NCBI GenBank assembly: GCA_963931925.1
Contig: OZ007582.1
Coordinates: 24,896,224 to 24,960,223 of the forward strand
DNA from: Onchidella celtica
Lineage: Eukaryota > Mollusca > Gastropoda > Systellommatophora > Onchidiidae
DNA: 64,000 bases
Direction of reading: 5' to 3'
The position numbers and the translations under genes were made by a program. A model generated the notes under the pieces. It did not search any database, had not been told where the DNA came from, and saw only the letters and a program-made list of their open reading frames with translations. Shown piece by piece: positions 10,013 to 21,854 of the stretch. Numbering within the stretch: position 1 is the stretch's first letter; every line of letters starts with the position of its first letter.

Positions 10013-11204
10013 TGTCACGAGTGGAGTGAGTGCAATTAAGGGGATTGCTACAGAGCGGGTGTAGAGTAAGGACTCACAGTAGACAGCAAGTTAAGCGTGC
10101 TGTTGTGAGTAGTAGTGGGGCGGGGTCTGAAGGAGGCGAAAGCGCTGTATAACTATCACTGCAAGTTAGAAGGTCCTAGGGATCGGACCTGTGAATAAAA
10201 GCCCATCGGGCGGACATAAAGGGGAAGCAGTCGAGAAGACTAGTGAGAGTCTTTCCAGTTATGACTGGTATGTAGAACGTTGATTGATTATTATGATTGA
10301 TGTATTATATTATATTCGTCTATTACCATGATGTGAATAAGTATATGTGAGGAATGTGGAAGTCCTTGATATTGGATATAGCAATGTGCGCCACGAGCGA
10401 TAGATGAAAGTGAGTTCATGGATTTGTAGCGCGAGTGAGTAGTGTGTACTCCGATGGAGGTGTGTTACCGTAAGATGTGTGGTGAGTGAAAGGTGAACTA
10501 GTGTGTGTACGCTTCATGGATTGTAAGGAGAGGTGGAGTGAATAGAAATGGTAGGGTATTATACCAATGTAATGTTATTCTTGTAGGTGTCGGGGACGGG
10601 CCGCAGAGCCACCTCGATGAGCACAGGAGATAGGCCAGCATAGGGCCGGGGGCCACACATAGGCCAGAAGTGAGGCTGTCAGTGCAGGACAGTAGAGGCA
10701 CATAAAGTCGTGGCAGTCAGGCCACGGACAGGGACGTAGATATGAGAGTGAATGAGATACTATATTGTTGCCATGTTGATAGGCTCGTGAACTGATATTA
10801 TGTTGTTGCCATGTTGATGGCTATGGAAATAATAATGTGTTATTGCCCTGCTGAGGTGCTAGGGGAGTGCTAAGGTGTATGACAATAGGAAGGTGATGGT
10901 GAGAGACTGCGGTGCCAGTGAATCATTAATGTACTATTAAGACCCTGAGGGGAGAGGCTGAGGCCGAAGTGCCTTTAGGAGTAACTACCGGATTGTGGAT
11001 CCGAGGGAGCGTGTGTGTGAGAATAAGGCCGTTGTACGGCAGTCATTTCAATAATATAATATATGTAATTGCGCTATTATATGTATAATTAGGTTTAATA
11101 AATGTGTGAGTCTGATGGATTGTTTTGTTAAGTGTTAAACTTGGTTGTTCGTGATTGTCGTCCTGTCATAAACTATTACATCTCCCAGTCTGGGATTTGT
11201 GACA
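10013..11204 (+). repeat. 3' LTR
   Basis: Same length and, as far as I could compare by eye, same sequence as the 5' LTR. The polyadenylation-signal candidate corresponds to 11097-11102. Identity of the LTRs indicates a recent insertion. Confidence 0.95.
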
Positions 11205-11209
11205 CAGTC
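11205..11209. repeat. 5-bp target-site duplication (CAGTC), right
   Basis: Direct repeat of 2814-2818, immediately after the terminal CA of the 3' LTR. Confidence 0.9.
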
Positions 11210-11417
11210 TTTTTTTAAAGGGTACAATTGAAAAGCCGCAAAGGTTAAACTGAGTCAGCTGCCATGTGCATTTATTGGTGGCGGCCTGGAGAATTTCGTC
11301 AAGGTTCTCCTGGATGGCGATTGGCACTTGACGTAGTTTTGGGAGAATTGGAGTAATGTCTGGCTTGAACTTGATCTCCAGATCTTTCTTGAGGAGAATG
11401 GGAAACCAGGGCACCAA
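11210..11417 (-). pseudogene. Old gypsy-type reverse transcriptase remnant, N-terminal piece
   Basis: On the minus strand an open stretch contains LEIKFKPDITPILPKLRQVP followed by IAIQENLDEILQ and later SIVPFKK. This fits the start of gypsy RT, where a Pro-rich segment with R-x-VP-x-A precedes the helix and the SPIV-x-V-x-KK strand. Taken alone the match is modest. It becomes convincing because the next RT blocks resume at 2813 downward, across the inserted LTR element, in the correct order. The gene is broken. Confidence 0.6.
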
Positions 11418-12160
11418 AAGATCCCGTCTTCCTTCAGATTAATTATAGTAATACGTTTTCCCACTGAAGTGAAACAAACCTGCTACTCTTCCGGAACTAT
11501 ATCGTTTACAAACAAGGAAAGATGGTGTAGGAACGATATATCACTTAAAAGCTCGGGGTGTAAATCTATTGTTTTTTTTTAAAAAAAGCTGTACTTTCAA
11601 GAAAATACTCAGTATACTATTGGTTCCTGTATTTTGTTATTGCTACTTCTTATTGTGTGTTTTGGGTGTATTCTGAGAGTGGCCAAGATTTAATTAGACT
11701 GTCTCAATAAAGTGCAAACATTGTATTTCCTTTTACACGGAAAATTGAGGTTATGCCTGCGACGTCATCAATTGTAAAGCCTTTAGAATTTGAAAATTAT
11801 AAACAATTTTTCCTGAAAAGCTGTAGACTCAATCACATCTGCTATCACTTCATTTCATAATCCAGACGTTAAGCTTTCTAACAATCAATGTGGCAATTTC
11901 CCCCCCATGAGTGGATCTCTTTGGCCCTTTTTGCCCATCCAACTGTAACACAATGATGCCTTGGAACTTCCCATGTAAGGCCAAATAAATTTTTAAAAGA
12001 ATGCATGAATTTTTAGCCTGCTATCATTGGATGCTACATCAAAATGCACTTTTAACCATTGACAAACATTACCAGATGTCTGGTAAACATAGCATTTTAC
12101 AAACACAGAAGACATGCCCCCCCCCCCCTTACCTCCTTACCACAAAAGAAACAGGAAAGG
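11418..12160. other. Intergenic, no gene recognised
   Basis: AT-rich sequence with short homopolymers. No conserved domain, exon or element end recognised. Confidence 0.4.
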
Positions 12161-12161
12161 C

Positions 12162-12178
12162 CACACACACACACGCAC

Positions 12179-12218
<40 letters not shown>

Positions 12219-12228
12219 GCGCACGCAC

Positions 12229-12290
<62 letters not shown>
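12162..12290. repeat. (CA)n microsatellite
   Basis: About 130 bp of CA/AC dinucleotide with two CGC/ACCT interruptions, preceded by a poly-C run at about 12116-12128. It generates overlapping poly-His/Thr and poly-Cys/Val ORFs on both strands, all spurious. Confidence 0.95.
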
Positions 12291-12295
<5 letters not shown>

Positions 12296-12299
12296 TATT

Positions 12300-14290
12300 G
12301 TTGTAACAGACATGGCAAACAGAAGGAATGTTTTTGTTTTTGATATTTAAAAGGCAGAATAGGCATTCATAGGCAAAATTGTTCATGGGGGGATTTCTAC
12401 CTGCCAACAAAAAAAAAAACAAAAAACAAGACCAACCTGAAAAATCATCTTGAGCCACCCCTTCTCCTATGAAAAGGAGAATCAACAGAAGCAATGGGAT
12501 CATACTCCAATCCATTCAGTTTCTAGACCCTCAGTGAAATTTTGATGAGTGCCTCATTAAAGACATTGGTTAATTCCTTCCCATTCTTGCAATTGTCCTT
12601 TCGAAAAACGCTGGCTTCACCCTGATGCACAGCAATCTAGTGGAGAGGGCATAGGCACCTGAACGTGCCGCACACCAGGTAGTTCTATTTGTTGGACGTT
12701 TGGTCTATGGCACAACAATTTCGGCACTGGCAAAGAATTGATCTGACCTGTGGACATATTAAAAAAAAAAAACAGTGAGGAGAGAGTAATGCAAACACTG
12801 CATGCAGTATAACATTTGCAAACTCATCCTCCCCACAATTTGTTCTGCACAGGTTGGGTGGGTCCTTTACCTGGTAAATCTAACCAAATTTTCACATGCA
12901 AGTACAGAAAAAATTATGTGCAGGTATGCACACACGATCTCCATCTACTTCATTTCTTTCAACAGTGTGCCGCGCACAACGAATCTCAGAATTTTTACAT
13001 CAATTTTCCCTCATAACAGATTATTAGGTCTTACCGCCCTATGAATTACAACAGTAAATTGATGACACCTGAAAGGATGACGATTACTATTATTTTGCTT
13101 AAGACACGTTTGAATTAACACATGGACAAAGGCTCATGAATATTCAAATTTCTTCAGTTAAATTGCGTACAGTATGTGATATGATACAAGATACAGGGGA
13201 CCATATTTTAAGAAATTACTATTACTTTGTTCAGATTTTCATTGAAAAAACTAAACATCACAAATTGTGATAAAATCCTTGTGATCTCTTCACCAACATG
13301 GATGCGCCTGGCTGGCACAGTGATAAATTACCAATACTTGTGCAGTCAAGAAAAACGAAGCAACAGCTGGATTATCTGGCGTATCCAATTTCAAGATAGT
13401 AACATTTTTTCAATATCTGAGATGAAATAATACGAACTCGTATGCGCCAACTTTACACATAGGAACCCAGCGTTCGAACACTTATGTGCCAACTTTTCAG
13501 ATTTCATAAGGACAGAGCGACCTGCCCCGTACACATGCTGAAAGTTTAAAGTGTTCAGAACTCGGTGCCATTCTTTCTAAACTTGCCATGTCGATTAGTT
13601 TGTTGAGCTAATCAGCTTATTTCTTTTCCGTCCATTGATTCCAAGTGTGTATTACGCTACTAAACCAGAGGATTTAGATCTATGAGACCCACATTATTCA
13701 AATACATTTATAGACATGTATGTCTGAGATACGTTACATAGTGCTCTGTTAGAAAACTGGAATAAGTTCGCGTAAACTGGATTTTTACAGTAGTCCTCTG
13801 TCAGCTAAACGTTTTTTTTTCCTACGCCCTGACAATCGCCTCATTCAATAATACAACATGCGTGCCAAATGTACCAACCGATCATTTCATTTTGTTTAGA
13901 ACTGCAAGGCGGTTCACTTCATAAGAGCCAGTCATTTACTGTAAGTCTGACATATACATGTAATGTCCTTTTAATCCATGTCCAAATTTACTTCCAACAA
14001 ATATTTTGGCATTTCGAAATCATTATTATAAAGTATGTAAAATACATTTAACTGTGTAAATCCTGCTGAAACAAAACATCACATTACGCCCGTCCCCAAA
14101 ACATTCCAAGCCTTTTATGAATTCAGTAGTGTTAAAACAATATACAATAATTATGTGCCAAAAAAGAGGTCCAGAAAGCGGGTCCATTATATTTTAAATT
14201 TAATAGGCCTACGCATTACTGTGAACGACTGACAGACGTGCTGCGCTCAGGAAATTGAAGTCAGGACTCGCAGACAAATGGTAGTATACA
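12300..14290. other. Intergenic or intronic, no gene recognised
   Basis: AT-rich, no ORF with recognisable similarity. A pair of similar segments near 13440-13500 repeats ATGCGCCAACTTT/ATGTGCCAACTTT. Nothing else supported. Confidence 0.35.
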
Positions 14291-14299
14291 AATATTTAA

Positions 14300-14790
14300 T
14301 ACTAGATGACCTGCCGGGCATTGCCCGGAATAAACAATCATGTGCCCCCCCCCCCCCCCCAATTCTCTCTCTCTCTCATATATAATAGAAGTAATAAACT
14401 GCTATCGTCTTGCTTCAGAACTCATGCGCACCAGAACACTACGCACCAAACTGGACGCTTGATACGGTTACTTTTTATGACATGCACGAAACAAACATGC
14501 AAAAATACAGATGTTACATAGCAATAAACATTGTTATTTTTTTAAAATACATGCTTGAAGTAAACAACTTTTAATTATAGGAAACAAACATGCAAATATA
14601 CAGATGTTACATAGCAATAAACATTGTTATTTTAAAAAAAAATACAGGCTTGAAGTAAACAACTTTTAATTATAGCTATCGTCTTCCTGATCTCAATTGC
14701 CACCTTCCTGCCAAATTTAAGGCCTGAAGAGTGTACAGTTTGGTCAGTTAGTCATGCCAAAGGTTGCAAGTTACTGATATATATAATAGA
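14300..14790 (+). repeat. Dispersed repeat with internal CT tract (inverted relative to 30415-31066)
   Basis: Starts with ACTAGATGACCTGCCGGGCA and runs through a poly-C/(CT)n tract, a segment with GAACTCATGCGCACCAG, and a tail containing CTTGAAGTAAACAACTTTTA and CAATTGCCACCTTCCTGCC. Every block recurs in opposite orientation at 30415-31066. Within this copy a block of about 95 bp is tandemly duplicated (14488-14676). No coding capacity; class unknown. Confidence 0.7.
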
Positions 14791-14989
14791 TTCTGCAATT
14801 TTTATTGTTCAGTTGTTTTGAATGTGTTCAAATTAACGTCCTGTTTTTTTTTGTTTTTGTTTTGTTTTCCAGATGAAGGTTTGTAACTGAAAGCTGGATT
14901 TGTCGTTTCTTTTTCTTTGAGTTGTATTGTATCATTTCGGTATTAATTCTAATGCGAGGCTTTTTTTTTTATTGCTATGACTTGTACAT

Positions 14990-15300
14990 ATAATCTTGTG
15001 CTGCTCCAAACAAGAACTCGCAGCTAAGTACCATAATTCTGTTTCGCTTCGATTGCACACATTTCCTGTTGAAACCTTTTATTGTTCAATTGTTTTCTCT
15101 GTTCCATTTTTTTTTTCTTGATAAAGGCGAAAGCCGAAAATTAAAACATTTTTTGTCTTCTCTTCAGTTTGCTTTGTATCGTTTGGGTTTTATTTTTCAC
15201 GCGGGACTTTGCAACATACAACTTTTTCTTTTTGCCCGTTTTTGACATTGTTTTATAGTCCTGCTGCGACCCCACAGTTTTTCTGCGTTTTTTATAATAT
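14990..15300 (+). repeat. Dispersed repeat family with GACCCCACAGTTTTTCTG motif
   Basis: Contains CAAGAACTCGCAG, GTTTCGCTTCGATT, GGCGAAAGCCGAAAATT, GTTTGGGTTTTATTTTTCAC and GACCCCACAGTTTTTCTG. Related copies lie at 17440-17545, 56355-56600 (inverted), 56625-56712 and 57878-58017. No ORF of substance; probably a non-autonomous element or a non-LTR tail. Confidence 0.6.
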
Positions 15301-15578
15301 TTCGTCAATATAATCCCCAAGTATTTTGCGTAGGTATTTTAAAGCCTATTGTGACTCAGAGCTAGAGAGCTCCTCCATAAATACTCCTAACAAACAACGG
15401 CCTTAATTAAAATTTTATTCTTTCAGATTTTCTTTTTGTTTTCCTCCTGTTTTTTGGTTGAAAATTAAGGGACAACACAGTCATGGAATAGTCAGATGGA
15501 CCTGGGGGCGTGAAGGTTTAGTCAGTTTGTATCAATGGGCGGTAGTCAGATTGACTAATCAGGCGAAAAGGGGTTGGG

Positions 15579-15583
15579 GTAGC
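15579..15583. repeat. 5-bp target-site duplication (GTAGC), left of solo LTR
   Basis: GTAGC directly precedes TGTCACGAGC and recurs at 16818-16822 after ATGACA. Confidence 0.75.
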
Positions 15584-16817
15584 TGTCACGAGCAGAGTTA
15601 GGGTCTTGGGGATGTTACGACTGCACGAGAGGCAGCTAACTCACACTCGGACACAACCACACAAGAAAAGTATTAAATAACTAGAGCGTATACATGTCAG
15701 GCCGGTCAGGCCATAGTTTACATCAATATTAATAACAAAACAAAAGACAATAGGGGTATATATTCAAACCAAAAAAACTCTAATTAATAACTTAACCCAT
15801 GATATTCATGTAACTATGGAGGTACTGCAATCAATAAGCAAATAGGTATATTATACGAAACTAGATATCAATTTAAAGTGACAGTTGAGTCGCCACTGGC
15901 CAGTCGCCAGGCAAACTCTCCATAAATCATATGGGCTTAAATATTTGTTAGGAGAGCCCAGTACGTTCAAAGCCTACAGAAGCACTCTTCGGCTTGTAGG
16001 TAATTTAAGCAGTTGCCAAAAGACTATATTTTATGCACAATCACTATTCAATTCATCAACAATGTGCTATATTATTCCAATCATACTATGGCAATAGATC
16101 TATGATACAGGACACTCGTGGTCGAGTGCCAGCTGGGGTTTCCTTAGTCTTCCTATGAGGCTGTAGTTCTCTCTCTATCTCCGATCTCTATTATACTTGA
16201 ATAAATAAGATATATTACCATTGCTCACGCCTACTGGTAGGCGCGAACATCAATATAGCGCAGCGTGGACTTTCAAAGGTCAGCCCACTCAGACCTTTCT
16301 TTCTAGAGCTCAGTCAGTCCGTTAGCAAGGACTTCTTGTCTTCAAAGCACACAGTTCAGGTACTGGTCAACCGGAGATACTTCACGACACGATGCTTCTG
16401 CTCGTCTGTATTCACCAAATCTGAACGTTTACACGATGTTTTATACTATCTAACTACCCAGCGTGCTAGTCCGCTGGCCCAATTAGTTCAGCTATCTCAT
16501 AGGTCGAAACCTCCCACCATTTTAATTGTAGTAATACGTCTGCACTATTCTACCAGCCAGTTAACGTGCAAAAACTTGTCTAGTCATACTTAACAATGTC
16601 AACTATCCCCACCTTGTTTCACCCCTACTCCATTACTTATTAATCACGAACATTAAAACCGACAAGCGTGAATCTAACAGTTTAACTTTACATTTATTTA
16701 CTCACCAACTATAATTTGGCGAGGACCGTTCAAGGCCACCAGCCAATTTCTCATGGCCCTGGTAAACAACAACAACTCACTCTCTGCGTGAGTTTCAACA
16801 ACATCCGAATCATGACA
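15584..16817 (-). mobile_element. Solo LTR (1234 bp)
   Basis: The segment begins TGTCACGAGC, ends ATCATGACA and is flanked by a 5-bp duplication GTAGC, so it is a bounded TG...CA insertion of gypsy type with no internal genes. On the minus strand a TATAAAA box lies at 16445-16439, which suggests the LTR reads in that direction. Its left terminal TGTCACGAG is identical to the start of the young LTR element at 2819, but the rest is not obviously alignable, so I treat it as a different, possibly related, family. A solo LTR is usually left by recombination between the two LTRs of a full element. Confidence 0.75.
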
Positions 16818-16822
16818 GTAGC
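16818..16822. repeat. 5-bp target-site duplication (GTAGC), right of solo LTR
   Basis: Matches 15579-15583. Confidence 0.75.
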
Positions 16823-17439
16823 CATCGATGATCGACGTACACTCAAGTATTATTATTAGCGCAGATCACGCAATCTCCGAACAGAAGTCTGATTGTTTTG
16901 CTACTAAGCCGATTCATATTTTTAAAAACTATGCAAATTAACAAGGTCAGTATTCCGGTGTGTGTTCTACGTCATCGAATTGTGTGCGTTGTAGGGATAC
17001 GCACTGTCCATATCCTGTCCACATGTTGTACGGATATGTGGTTCCCTATTGTTTACTTTCTTACTTACAATGCTTTTGGGAGACACAGCGCTCGAGTTAC
17101 GTCATGAACTGAAAATCCAGCCTCGGTCCTTTGTTATTCTAAAAATATATTAGGTCTGTCTTCGGCATGATGGTAAATTGATAAACCGATTGTGACGTTG
17201 CTGCCACATTAAAAAAAGGAAAAAAAGTGCCAAAGGTTTCCTACAAAGAACTACTTTATAATTACAAAGTATGACTTCCAGCAAGGTCTAGGGTGAGAGA
17301 CACTGAACAAAACTCGGCATTTTCTCTATTCGGCTTTGTAAAAAAAGCCGTTATTTACTTCTCTCACACTTACGCTACAAGGTGGCGCTGCCAAACCCGT
17401 GCACGCGAAAACCCCGAGCTGCCTCATTTCTAGTATTTT
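16823..17439. other. Intergenic, no gene recognised
   Basis: AT-rich, no conserved coding segment or element end recognised. Confidence 0.35.
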
Positions 17440-17545
17440 GTTACAAGTAACAACAGCATTTTCTTTTTGCAATATTTTGACTTTGCTTCAAGCCTTGCTG
17501 CAACCAGTTTTTCTGCGTTTTTTTTACGACAATTATTTCGACAAT
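17440..17545 (+). repeat. Copy of the CACAGTTTTTCTG dispersed repeat
   Basis: CATTTTCTTTTTGCAATATTTTGACTTTGCTT and the following CAACCAGTTTTTCTGCG block parallel 15215-15290 and 57935-58005. Diverged and truncated. Confidence 0.45.
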
Positions 17546-20090
17546 TCTGAGCAGGTCAAATCATTTTCAGTTCCGACACAAAAAGCAAAATCAATGAGAC
17601 TGCTGGCACCCGTCAACTAGTTTTAGATCTAGATCTATTGAATTCAGTGTCGTGGCGCCACATAAAGCCAGTGGGTCCATTAATACTGGTTGGTATGCCT
17701 CTAGACTAAAGCTTTTTGTACATGATTGTAATAATTGTTTCCAAATCCCCCCTCCCCCCTTTTTTTTAAGAAGCCGATATATTCTTAAATTACACTTCCA
17801 AATTTCTTCTGTTTCAGCGGTTTTATTGTTACAATCTAACATTTTTACCGCCTTTCTAAGTTAGAATTGTGAATGCACTTCTCGAATTTCGTATCTGGTA
17901 GGCCTACTCTTGAATCGTTTCAAACGGAGATAAAGCAGAAAAAACATCTGAAAATGTGACATGATCTTGCTTAAAAGGAATGGCGACTGCCGGGAGGTGA
18001 ATCTGAACCCGAGCGATGAAGAAATTTTGGCTATCACGTTTGTCACAAACCTGCTTGAAAATGAAAAAAAAAAAAAAGACAGGAGGAAAAAAAAAAAACT
18101 ATAAGAAGTGCGTGGGAGGGAGACTAGGCATCATACAAAACGGGATGGGCTTCGAATGAAGTGATACATGCGCCACTTGTCCAGGGTTGCCAGACAGAAA
18201 TTTTAAGTTTAAGCCAAACAATGCTAGAAAAAAGCCAAACAAATTTTACTATCGTTTTCATACACTAAACATCTCACGAAAAGCTCCAGAAACAGGTTAA
18301 TATCGTCCTCCCCACTAGAATGAGTGGAACATTGGCTTAAATCTTGACAGGTGTGATATTTTTTTTTCAAAGCATTTCTAGTGGTACAGTGAAAGCCTTT
18401 GCACATTTTTTTTTCATTGAAAGCAATAGTTCTGCCCCGATTCTCACAATAGCATCAAGATGATTCAGCTACACTCTGTTTTCTAGTCTTAGTTTTAACG
18501 GAGGGTACATTAGAAACTATCCTCTGCAGTACAGCATTGCTGACTGAGGTTATTATTAGGCAAACAAAGACGAAAGTGGCCAGCTCTTTAATGTTTCATG
18601 GTGAAGGATATCAATCCAGAACCATAAAGTCTGGAGGGAGTTCTAAGGTGGGTCACAATCTTTCAAAAAACCGTATAAACCATAGAATCCAATGTCAACT
18701 GTATACTGACTTTGCCCGTTGTCACTTTCTTGACAGTTATCGGCAGAAATCAAAGCATTCTACATGTACATTGTACATATAACACATATGGCACCCACAA
18801 CAACAAGCAGAGAGGAAAAACCTATGCTATACACACTTCTTACCCTCAATCATAATACATGTAGGCGCACGTGTATACCGCAGTCTTTATCTTTACTCTA
18901 CATTCCCTTTCTTCTCTCAGCACACACAAACTTACTAGAGTGGGAAATCGAGTCAAAATAGTTCACGCCAAAATACCAAATAATCGTCACATAATAGTTT
19001 ACACGAGCTGAAAGCGAGGCATGAATAGAGACTTTGACAGTAGTATTAATAATGACATGGATACCAATTTCCAGTGGCACACTCCAGTGCGGACAGCACT
19101 GACTACCAGACTTTGAGGAACTCCATGATCTCTCACAGGTTTGCCATTTTAATTTGATCATTGAATCTCTTTACACTATATCACAAACCTGTCTAAGTGA
19201 AGAGATACCACCTGAGGAAAATAAGAACGCCTGCCAATTGTCTTTTGTAACCGTCCTATATCAGAAGTAGATTTATTATAGTAAACAATTTCCTTAATAC
19301 TTGTAGACAAAACTGTATCAAAAATGGTGCGGAGCTTGTTCTTCAGGGACACCATTGCATAGTTAATTTAGGATTCAAAATTCGGTGTGTGGCGGTAACC
19401 TCAATGTAAACAAACCACACATGTTTCAGAAAATTATGGTAATGCATAAGTCGATCACTTTAAAGCTACCACAGGTGTTGCAAAGCGTTACTTTCCCCGA
19501 ATAATTATACAGACCTTGATGGCACAGCTGCTGCGTAGGCTTAAAAACATCTGGTATTCCAGTACTGCTAAAATCAATACTCGACGTCAGGATCGTGTCC
19601 CGTAACATTCACCAATTGCAGGGGAAGGAAATACTTCCATGGAAATCCTGGATGTTCTATTAAGCAAGATAACAAAGATAATTAATTCCAATGACTGCCT
19701 GGGTTATTTTGTGGCTAGTGATAATTTTCGTCAGCGGAATGTAAAATGTACTTGACAGTTAAATCAAAACGAATGTTCTAGTATGAAAAGTTCAGTTTTC
19801 CCTCTCATAAGGAACAAACTATTAATGACATAATAATAATTACAATAAGAGTAATAATAATAAGGACTGTCAGAAGTAGCATTGTAATATGAAGTAGAGA
19901 GTGAATGGCAGAACAATTTTTTGGTGATTATTGATACAGTACATGGCCACGAGACAGCGAACTCATTGTATGGTAAAGCTCTTTGTATACAAATGCTAAG
20001 GACTCTGATGCCACCACCCATGAAATTTACAGCGTAGAGTTACGGAGGAGAAAAAAGAAGCAGAGAAAGAAGATGATGGACAATAAGAAC
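17546..20090. other. Intergenic or intronic, no gene recognised
   Basis: Contains A-runs (18065-18100) and scattered short ORFs without recognisable similarity; an (AAT)-rich patch lies at 19825-19865. Nothing further supported. Confidence 0.35.
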
Positions 20091-20144
20091 AACTAAGAAC
20101 GGCAAATTTATCATGCAGATACTAGTTGAAGCGTACACATCCAT

Positions 20145-20436
20145 GACTATAAGATGGTCTGCATCATCAGAGAACATGGGCACGACGTCTTAGCCCTAAC
20201 CCTAACCCTATCAATGTGGTCTAAATCCAGTGGAATATAATTGGGCTCAAGTGAAAGGTGCAGGGTGCCGCAACAATAATGTCTACTCTCTCAGATCAAC
20301 TGTTGCTCAGGCAGAAAATACAATGAAAGAGATGACTGCGCCGGACTGGCAAAAGGCAGCGCACTGTGTACGAACGATAGAAGAACAGTATGTGCAAACT
20401 GATGGAATCAGGCCTTCGATTGAAGGAGTCTTGTGA
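20145..20436 (+). pseudogene. IS630/Tc1-type DDE transposase, C-terminal fragment
   Basis: Frames joined across a shift show YKMVCIIREHGHDVLAL, then LNPVEYNWAQVKG, then a helix-rich tail with W-x-KAAHCVRTIEEQYVQTDGI ending at a stop at 20434-20436. This is the typical end of IS630/Tc1/mariner-superfamily transposases: an EHGH-V-LP segment, the third catalytic block LNPIE-x-x-W-x-x-K, then a W...H-x-x-x-x-EE-x-Y tail. The expected Pro-Pro-Tyr between the two blocks is replaced by CCCTAA repeats that shift the frame. Only about 95 residues remain and the upstream DDE core was not found, so this is a dead fragment. A decayed host exon is less likely. Confidence 0.65.
20194..20210. repeat. Telomere-like (CCCTAA)n motif, interstitial
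   Basis: Seventeen bases of CCCTAA repeat (almost three units) located inside the transposase fragment, exactly where the coding frame shifts. Too short to be a telomere. Confidence 0.8.
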
Positions 20437-21854
20437 TTCGTCTTCATGGCCCTGGTCAGGGGAGCTATAGTTCGTTACCCTGGATGCCATAATAACAACA
20501 AAAAATTGTAAGTCCTAAGTATAAACACGAATTCCCTCATAGTAAACAATCGAAATCCTTTAATAGTACTAATGAAACATGTCGTCGTGCATTTATCTGA
20601 ATGCATCCCTCAAATTCTGTTTTCTGCCTTAACCCCCGTAAATAAACAAGTGTTTTGCGATTCCAAGCCTGACTGATACTTTTATGAATGAACTATACAT
20701 TTCCACATAAAGCAGCATTAGAAAATGATTTCCTGCTAAAGAAAAAAAAAACACTGTATGGAAAGTTTTAGCTTTTTTCATCCGTCCATTTTAGTTGCGC
20801 CACGCATTTAAAAGGCACTACAATAGATTCTTCTCCCACTGAAGTTATTGTCACAATGGATGGCGCCTCTCTCTAAAAAAAACAACAACTGCCGTTCAGA
20901 GATAATTTAGGGAAAAAGGAGGAAATCGAGAGAGAGAGGGGTGGGGGGGGGGGTGGAGGGGAAAAAACCCCATTAAAAGTTGACGGATGCGGAACAGTTA
21001 TCCTATCACCTAAAATTCTTCATCATAAGAGGTGGACAGAACACAGTGTAAAAATTTATCATGAGTGTAGTGTAACGAGTTTGAGTTTTGGGTTTCTGCA
21101 CGATAACGGCCACTTTGCTTTTGGAATCGGAAAGGAACTGGTCTGATCGGAGATTACTTGAAGACTATTAGAGATAAATCTTTTGCTTTACAATTCCAAC
21201 ATTTTGCTGTGGCTTACAATTTACATCATCACCGACACACGTACAATTTGCCATATTTAGTTTATAACCAGGTTTCCGCACATACTTTGACGGCGAACGG
21301 TATACAAGTTGTCAAGCCGGAGACCAGTTTAATCTAGGATAAACTGGGATTTGGCCCCAAGTCTCCTACACAAATTTGACTAGCAGAGACAGCTTGTAAA
21401 TGTCAAACGTACCATGGTAGATCAGAACTCCACGTCCTGGATTTTTCTCTCTGCTGTCCCATTGCCATGATGATTTTTCTAACCGTAAAAACTCGTCCTC
21501 CTTAGCAAGATCCTCAAGCGGAGTTAAAACATATCAGACAAAATTCCCCAGCAAACTCTTATTTTGTCTTTCGTCGCTGGTGGATAAGGAACTAAACATT
21601 ATCCTGTCATAGAAAATCAATTGTTGTTCAGAGCTGTTTGTATTCACCCACGACTGACGACTGAAACGACGATTTATGCAAAATACCCCCCCCCCCCTGT
21701 GTTATTATTTACATAATATAATCGATCTGTTTTAAACATTTCACATACATTATACCCACAGGTCACTATGTGAAACCAACGTTGTTCTTATCAGATTTTA
21801 TCTGTCAGTATGGCCAGCGAACTTTTCACAATTTTTCTTTGACTTGCGAGTGAA
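20437..21854. other. Intergenic, no gene recognised
   Basis: Holds a G-rich run near 20938-20962, a poly-C run near 21687-21699, and a copy at about 21071-21120 of a small dispersed motif (GAGTTTGAGTTTTGGGTTTC ... ACGGCCACTTTG) also found at 23118-23178 and 56104-56175. No exon recognised. Confidence 0.35.

Larger units (their letters stand above)
2819..11204 (+). mobile_element. Complete Gmr1-like Ty3/gypsy LTR retrotransposon
   Basis: An 8386-bp element with two 1192-bp LTRs (2819-4010 and 10013-11204), each TGTCACGAG...TTGTGACA, flanked by a CAGTC duplication. A primer-binding site follows the 5' LTR, a polypurine tract precedes the 3' LTR, and the interior holds one uninterrupted ORF (4942-9654). 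The domain order is Gag, zinc knuckles, protease, integrase, RT, RNase H. Sequence affinity is gypsy (GPY/F module after the integrase, gypsy RT/RNase H blocks), yet integrase precedes RT as in copia. That combination defines the Gmr1 group, first described in deuterostomes. No env-like ORF follows. All parts needed for autonomous transposition are present and open. It interrupts an older gypsy RT relic. Confidence 0.95.

Noticed and set aside
12001-12515. Several overlapping ORFs rich in His/Thr or Cys/Val on both strands
   Set aside because: They are translations of the (CA)n microsatellite.
20194-20210. CCCTAA repeats as a chromosome end or telomere
   Set aside because: Only about three units, embedded in a transposase fragment with normal sequence on both sides.
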